This document shows, one piece after another, positions 60,207 through 64,000 of a stretch of DNA of 64,000 nucleotides (within the stretch, counting starts at the first letter, position 1; the number at the start of each line of letters is the position of its first letter). The stretch covers positions 9,293,761 to 9,357,760 of the forward strand of contig NC_084889.1 of assembly GCF_958979055.1 (NCBI RefSeq), given 5' to 3'. A program made the position numbers and the translations under genes. The stretch is from Alnus glutinosa (Eukaryota > Streptophyta > Magnoliopsida > Fagales > Betulaceae). Under the pieces are notes generated by a model that made no database searches, had not been told where the DNA came from, and was given only the letters and a program-made list of their open reading frames with translations.

Positions 60207-62179
60207 CTCCTTCAACTAGCATATCATACCCAATTGTCCCCACTACACTTTAAAAACTGCTAAGTATCTCCTTCAAATTACCAAGCTCTTTCAATTTGCT
60301 TTGTTCTTTAGTATTTTTTATTAACTTGGACGGAAAATGCATAACGTGACTTACACGTTACTTAAATTGTCCAATATACCTCCTATTGGATGTAGAAATA
60401 TAATTATGCTTTTATATTATTATTAATTTTTATTTCTTTAAAAAAAACCTCCTTTGTCACTGTTATGAAAACTGAGTGTACAAACGGGACGTTAATCAAT
60501 TATTAATAATCGCTAATGCCATAACTGCAGTCGCGGATATCCGAATAGCACAATAAATTGGTTGCTGCAAGCTTTTAAGGATTGACAAAAACGGTTAATA
60601 ATCGGACAACTGATTTTATAATATATATTAAAAATAATAATGATGCATTTTTCATTCTAAGTTAACAGAAAGAAAGTGCTAATGGAAGGAGCAATTGAAA
60701 GTGTCTAATAATTTGAAAGGCTCAATTGTCACTTTAAAGATTGGAAGAATTATTGCAAACTTTGTTTTCAGGAGGATTGGGGGCATAATCTAACCTTATC
60801 CGAAAGGACACTATCTAAGAAGAAGAAAAAAAAAAAAAAGCAGAAGAAAGGACACTGGCTCTCTCTCTCCCTCTCTCTCTCTAAAGTCCAACCTCATGAG
60901 CTTGGGAAGCCCTTGTGGCGTGGCAGAGGTCACGAGTGAGGAAAAAAAAACCTGTCAGGGCTACTTAATGCACTCATTAACTCATATGCTACCAATGGTG
61001 GCTACTGCGTCTGGAGCCTTTTGGCTGACGACCATTTCTATCACAAATTTAGAACTTTCCATTGAATATATATGATGAGGTTTTGACGGGTCAATAATCG
61101 TTTTTTAATTATTTGTTTGCTTCATGTCCCGGTTTGGCAATGGGTGAATATGGTGTGTGGACGAACGCAGAGGGCTCCTCCCTCGAGGAATTATTTGCTT
61201 CTTTAATCAATCAATTCCTGGGCTTTTTGAGAGAGAGGATTCTTTGAACGAAGCCATGAAGGGATTAGGAATTAGGATTTACAAATTCCACGGTCCACGA
61301 CGGCCGACGGGGGGATTAGGTAGCACCGATTGTGGGGACTGGGAACAGAAAGATAGGGCCACGCTTCTGCAAGTCTCCAGTGGCGACAGAAGAAGAGTAC
61401 AAGAAAATAGTTTCCCTATGAGTCTATGAGTGGATCATAGATAAACTGGCGCTATTATTAAACTTTACTTGTGCATTTCTTTGATGTTTTGAGTAGAATT
61501 TGGTGAAAAATCAGCTTTTCTATGAAGGTAAATGAATATGCAACACAACAAAAAAAATGTTTGGTTATGCAACAGTTGGGTGCTAATTAATAAATTCAAA
61601 TTCTAGTACAAATTTTACTTCAGCACTAGGTGTTAGCAAATCCATGACACTTTAATGGGGAAGGAAATGAAAATATTTTTTTCTGCTATATTATAGATAA
61701 TCTATTTTTTGTTCCTGCATTTTTTTTTTTTTTTTTGTCCGCCATGGCTCACAAATTTAGGGCACACTATCAAATCTCTCATATTTTAGTAAAATTATAT
61801 TGGTCAATCTTTTTTAATAAATTTTTAGTTTTATTATATTGCACATCTCATGTTCATCTCGTCTCGGTACAAAAGATGTGCAAATTTACTATTAAATCTA
61901 TGAGACCACACGTGGATTCCGTAGATTTAACAAACAATTTTCAAGAGAGATGTACTAGAAAATAACACAAACTACATCTCACCTTTTTTTTCTTCAGGAT
62001 GTATGAAAGTGGTATTTTTCAAAATCTTTTAATTAAAAAGGTGAAGATGAGTTCTGATTTCGTGGCACAAGGATATTCACTCCATTTCACTTGAAATAAA
62101 ATAATAATAATAATAATTTTATAATTATAATTTAATGTTCTTGTATCAAACAATATAAATAATATAACGTTGCATTATT
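60207..62179. other. Spacer without supported gene
   Basis: AT-rich. A CT microsatellite lies near 60858-60882 and a T run near 61718-61736. Plus frames at 61157-61429 and 61735-61965 (90 and 76 codons) show no domain. Confidence 0.5.
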
Positions 62180-62188
62180 TAAATTTTT

Positions 62189-62672
62189 GGGAAAATTACA
62201 TTTTTTCCCCATGAACTACCAAAAAATGTGCAATGCCCCCATGAACTACTAACTCAACCAAAAAAGAGCATCCAATTACGACAGTCACATGTTTTGCCCC
62301 TTTCTGTTAGCATAACTCGTGAAAATACTTTAATACTCTCCCTCAATTTCAAAAATGACCTAAATGCCCTCAACTTAAAAAAAAAAAAACAAAAAGAAAA
62401 AAAAGAAGAAGAAGAATGAAAAGGGTACTATCGGAGGGGGTGGCTGCCACCCCCTTAGGTGGAGGGGGTGGCCTGCGAGCCACCCCCATAGGTGGGTCCG
62501 GCCACCCACAACCTGGGGGCCGCGCGGCCACCCCAGTTTTTCTCTAGGGTGGCCGCGCAACCACCCTAGGTTTTTTTGGGGTGGCTCGCAGGGTGGATTG
62601 GCCACCTCTGGGGGTGGCTCGCACTCCCACCCCTCCACCTAAAGGGGTGGTTGCCACCCCCTTTTCTTTCTT

Positions 62673-62704
<32 letters not shown>

Positions 62705-62977
62705 ATATTAGTTTTAATATTTTTTATTAATAAATTTAAACCAAATTAATAAACCGGTTTTTTTATTATTTTTTTTTATCAATTGATGACATTTTTGTCT
62801 TTTAATCAAAATTAACGTTCAAAATCGGCATATTCCGTCCATGTTAACGAGTCTGACTGACAGAATGGGGCAAAATATGTAAAGTTGGTAGTTTGATACT
62901 ATTTTTTGGTTGAATTAGTAGTTCATGGGGGCATCGCACATTTTTTGATAGTTCATGGAGGAAAAGGTAATTACCCC
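62189..62977. mobile_element. 789-bp foldback (Mutator-like) element with hairpin core
   Basis: The left end GGGAAAATTACATTTTTTCC and inverted right end GGGGTAATTACCTTTTCCTC continue as diverged inverted arms (shared CCATGAACTA, AAAAAATGTGC.ATGCCCCC, ATGAACTACTAA). The flanks repeat TAAATTTTT at 62180-62188 and 62978-62986, a 9-bp duplication. The core (about 62433-62662) is an array of GGGGTGGC...GCCACCCC hairpins like the 28697 element. No transposase. Confidence 0.85.
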
Positions 62978-63041
62978 TAAATTTTTGGAATGAAACCCAT
63001 CTTCATTTCACTTGAAAAATGATTTATCCCTAGAACCTGTT

Positions 63042-63164
63042 GTTGTAGAAGCCCTGGGTGCACTCTATGCAACATAATTTTGTAGAGATCTTGGCCTTCG
63101 ACACATTATAATGGAAGGGGACGCGCTTCAAGTAGTGAATGCTATCAAATTTTTTGGTAAATAA
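63042..63164 (+). pseudogene. RNase H-like domain fragment of a retroelement
   Basis: The plus frame reads VVEALGALYAT, a stop (TAA), then FCRDLGLRHIIMEGDALQVV and NAIK. This is the plant RNase H-like domain (RVT_3 type) found at the end of LINE-derived proteins; the EGDALQVVNAI core is diagnostic. Only about 40 residues remain, with an internal stop and no reverse transcriptase upstream. Confidence 0.75.
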
Positions 63165-64000
63165 TCCCACCAAGACTAGCCCACTCCGAGAATGTTGGGT
63201 TGGTTAGGTCAGCACGCGCCCATGAAAACTTCCTGATAACCTGAAGCCCACTAAGACATGGTTATTACAAACACCTCTAGCCCGGTGCCTAACGGCCTTG
63301 GATAAAAGACGTCCCAGGATAGACATCTTACGAGAATGCCTTAAAAATATTTATATTGGGTCATCCCAAAGGCAGATATGCCTCGAGAGATCATGATCAA
63401 TGAGTATATTGCAAAGTTGATCTTGGAGCAATTGTGTACTAGGACTATCGAGAAGAAGTCAAGACGAAGGATGTGTTGGACATTTATCCCAATATGCTAG
63501 GAGGGATTTGTGGGGAGAGTCTATTCCGAGATCTTCGGGAAGATGGCGGCAAGATCTTATCTCGGATCCTCCTAGACAAGCTTGTATCATGGATTCTTCT
63601 AGATAGGCCTCTCTACTAGAGAATTTTGAATAAGCTCTTATTTCACACGATTTGAAATAGAGTATAACTTCTATCAAGTCTTTGCATAAAATCGCCATTT
63701 TTTGCCTTCCAGTAATAACATGCCACATCATTTTAGCACACTAAAGCACTATAGGCTAAAAACATCCGATCACACCAAATTCATGAAGAAGAAAAAAATG
63801 CCACTCGTTTCGCCCAAGCTCCAGCTTGACACCACTACCGCTTGTTCCGCTCCTCTGTGAGACTTGGCTCCACCACAACCATTGGCGAAGCGACGCTACT
63901 CCTCGTTCTTCCCAAGCCGGCAAGCCCCAAGCTCAGTTCTCTCACTCTCTCCTTCAAGTTGCCCCCAAATTTTCCCACAACTCTCTCTCTCTCTCTCTCT
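63165..64000. other. Repeat-like tail of the window
   Basis: No intact gene. The stretch 63160-63700 has the texture of a decayed retroelement with a short Gly/Arg/Ser-type frame on the minus strand. Near 63732 the motif CACTAAAGCACTATAGG recurs from 55676. The window ends in a CT microsatellite (about 63978-64000). Confidence 0.45.

Overview
The window looks like nuclear DNA of a dicot plant, probably a woody rosid. The genes have many introns with plant-type splice sites, long AT-rich spacers, and dense small transposons. I recognise the GTGGCCGAACCAC hairpin repeats from gene models of Fagales-type trees, but that placement is from memory and weak. There are no operons, CRISPR arrays or rRNA genes, and I see no intact tRNA gene.

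Layout. 1-6500 is transposon debris: a possible large LTR-like block, then two head-on Copia fragments, each carrying a nested small element with clear target duplications. 6546-8023 (minus) is a broken glutamate receptor-like (GLR) gene. 11296-14198 (plus) is a complete three-exon DCL-type chloroplast protein gene. 21513-25342 (plus) is a four-exon ABF/AREB bZIP gene with a leader intron and a 287-bp mini LTR retrotransposon in intron 3. 26-31 kb is a transposon-rich spacer dominated by a 1.2-kb foldback element with a hairpin-array core. A laccase scrap at 31.3 kb lies beside a complete five-exon CYP72-clan P450 gene (31486-35532, minus). 36931-37670 (plus) is a decayed RING-H2 gene. 38319-44648 (minus) is a complete eight-exon THO complex subunit 5 gene. 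47441-58562 (plus) is a complete twelve-exon trimethylguanosine synthase (TGS1) gene. The remainder to 64000 is transposon-rich spacer with an RNase H-like scrap.

The exon models were built by hand. For DCL, ABF, CYP, THOC5 and TGS1 the exon lengths sum to uninterrupted frames (217, 424, 514, 824 and 804 residues), which is internal support. THOC5 (mRNA export) and TGS1 (snRNA/snoRNA cap hypermethylation) are divergent neighbours, both in RNA metabolism; I see no evidence that they are co-regulated. The other genes are unrelated single genes.

Most interesting items: a family of foldback elements with 9-bp TAAATTTT-type target duplications and long arrays of small hairpins; a nested transposon stack with three readable insertion or rearrangement events; an apparently unavoidable GC-AG intron in TGS1, plus a possible second; a tandem triplication of an exon-intron boundary in THOC5; and a GLR gene whose large deletion is sealed by a copied filler sequence.
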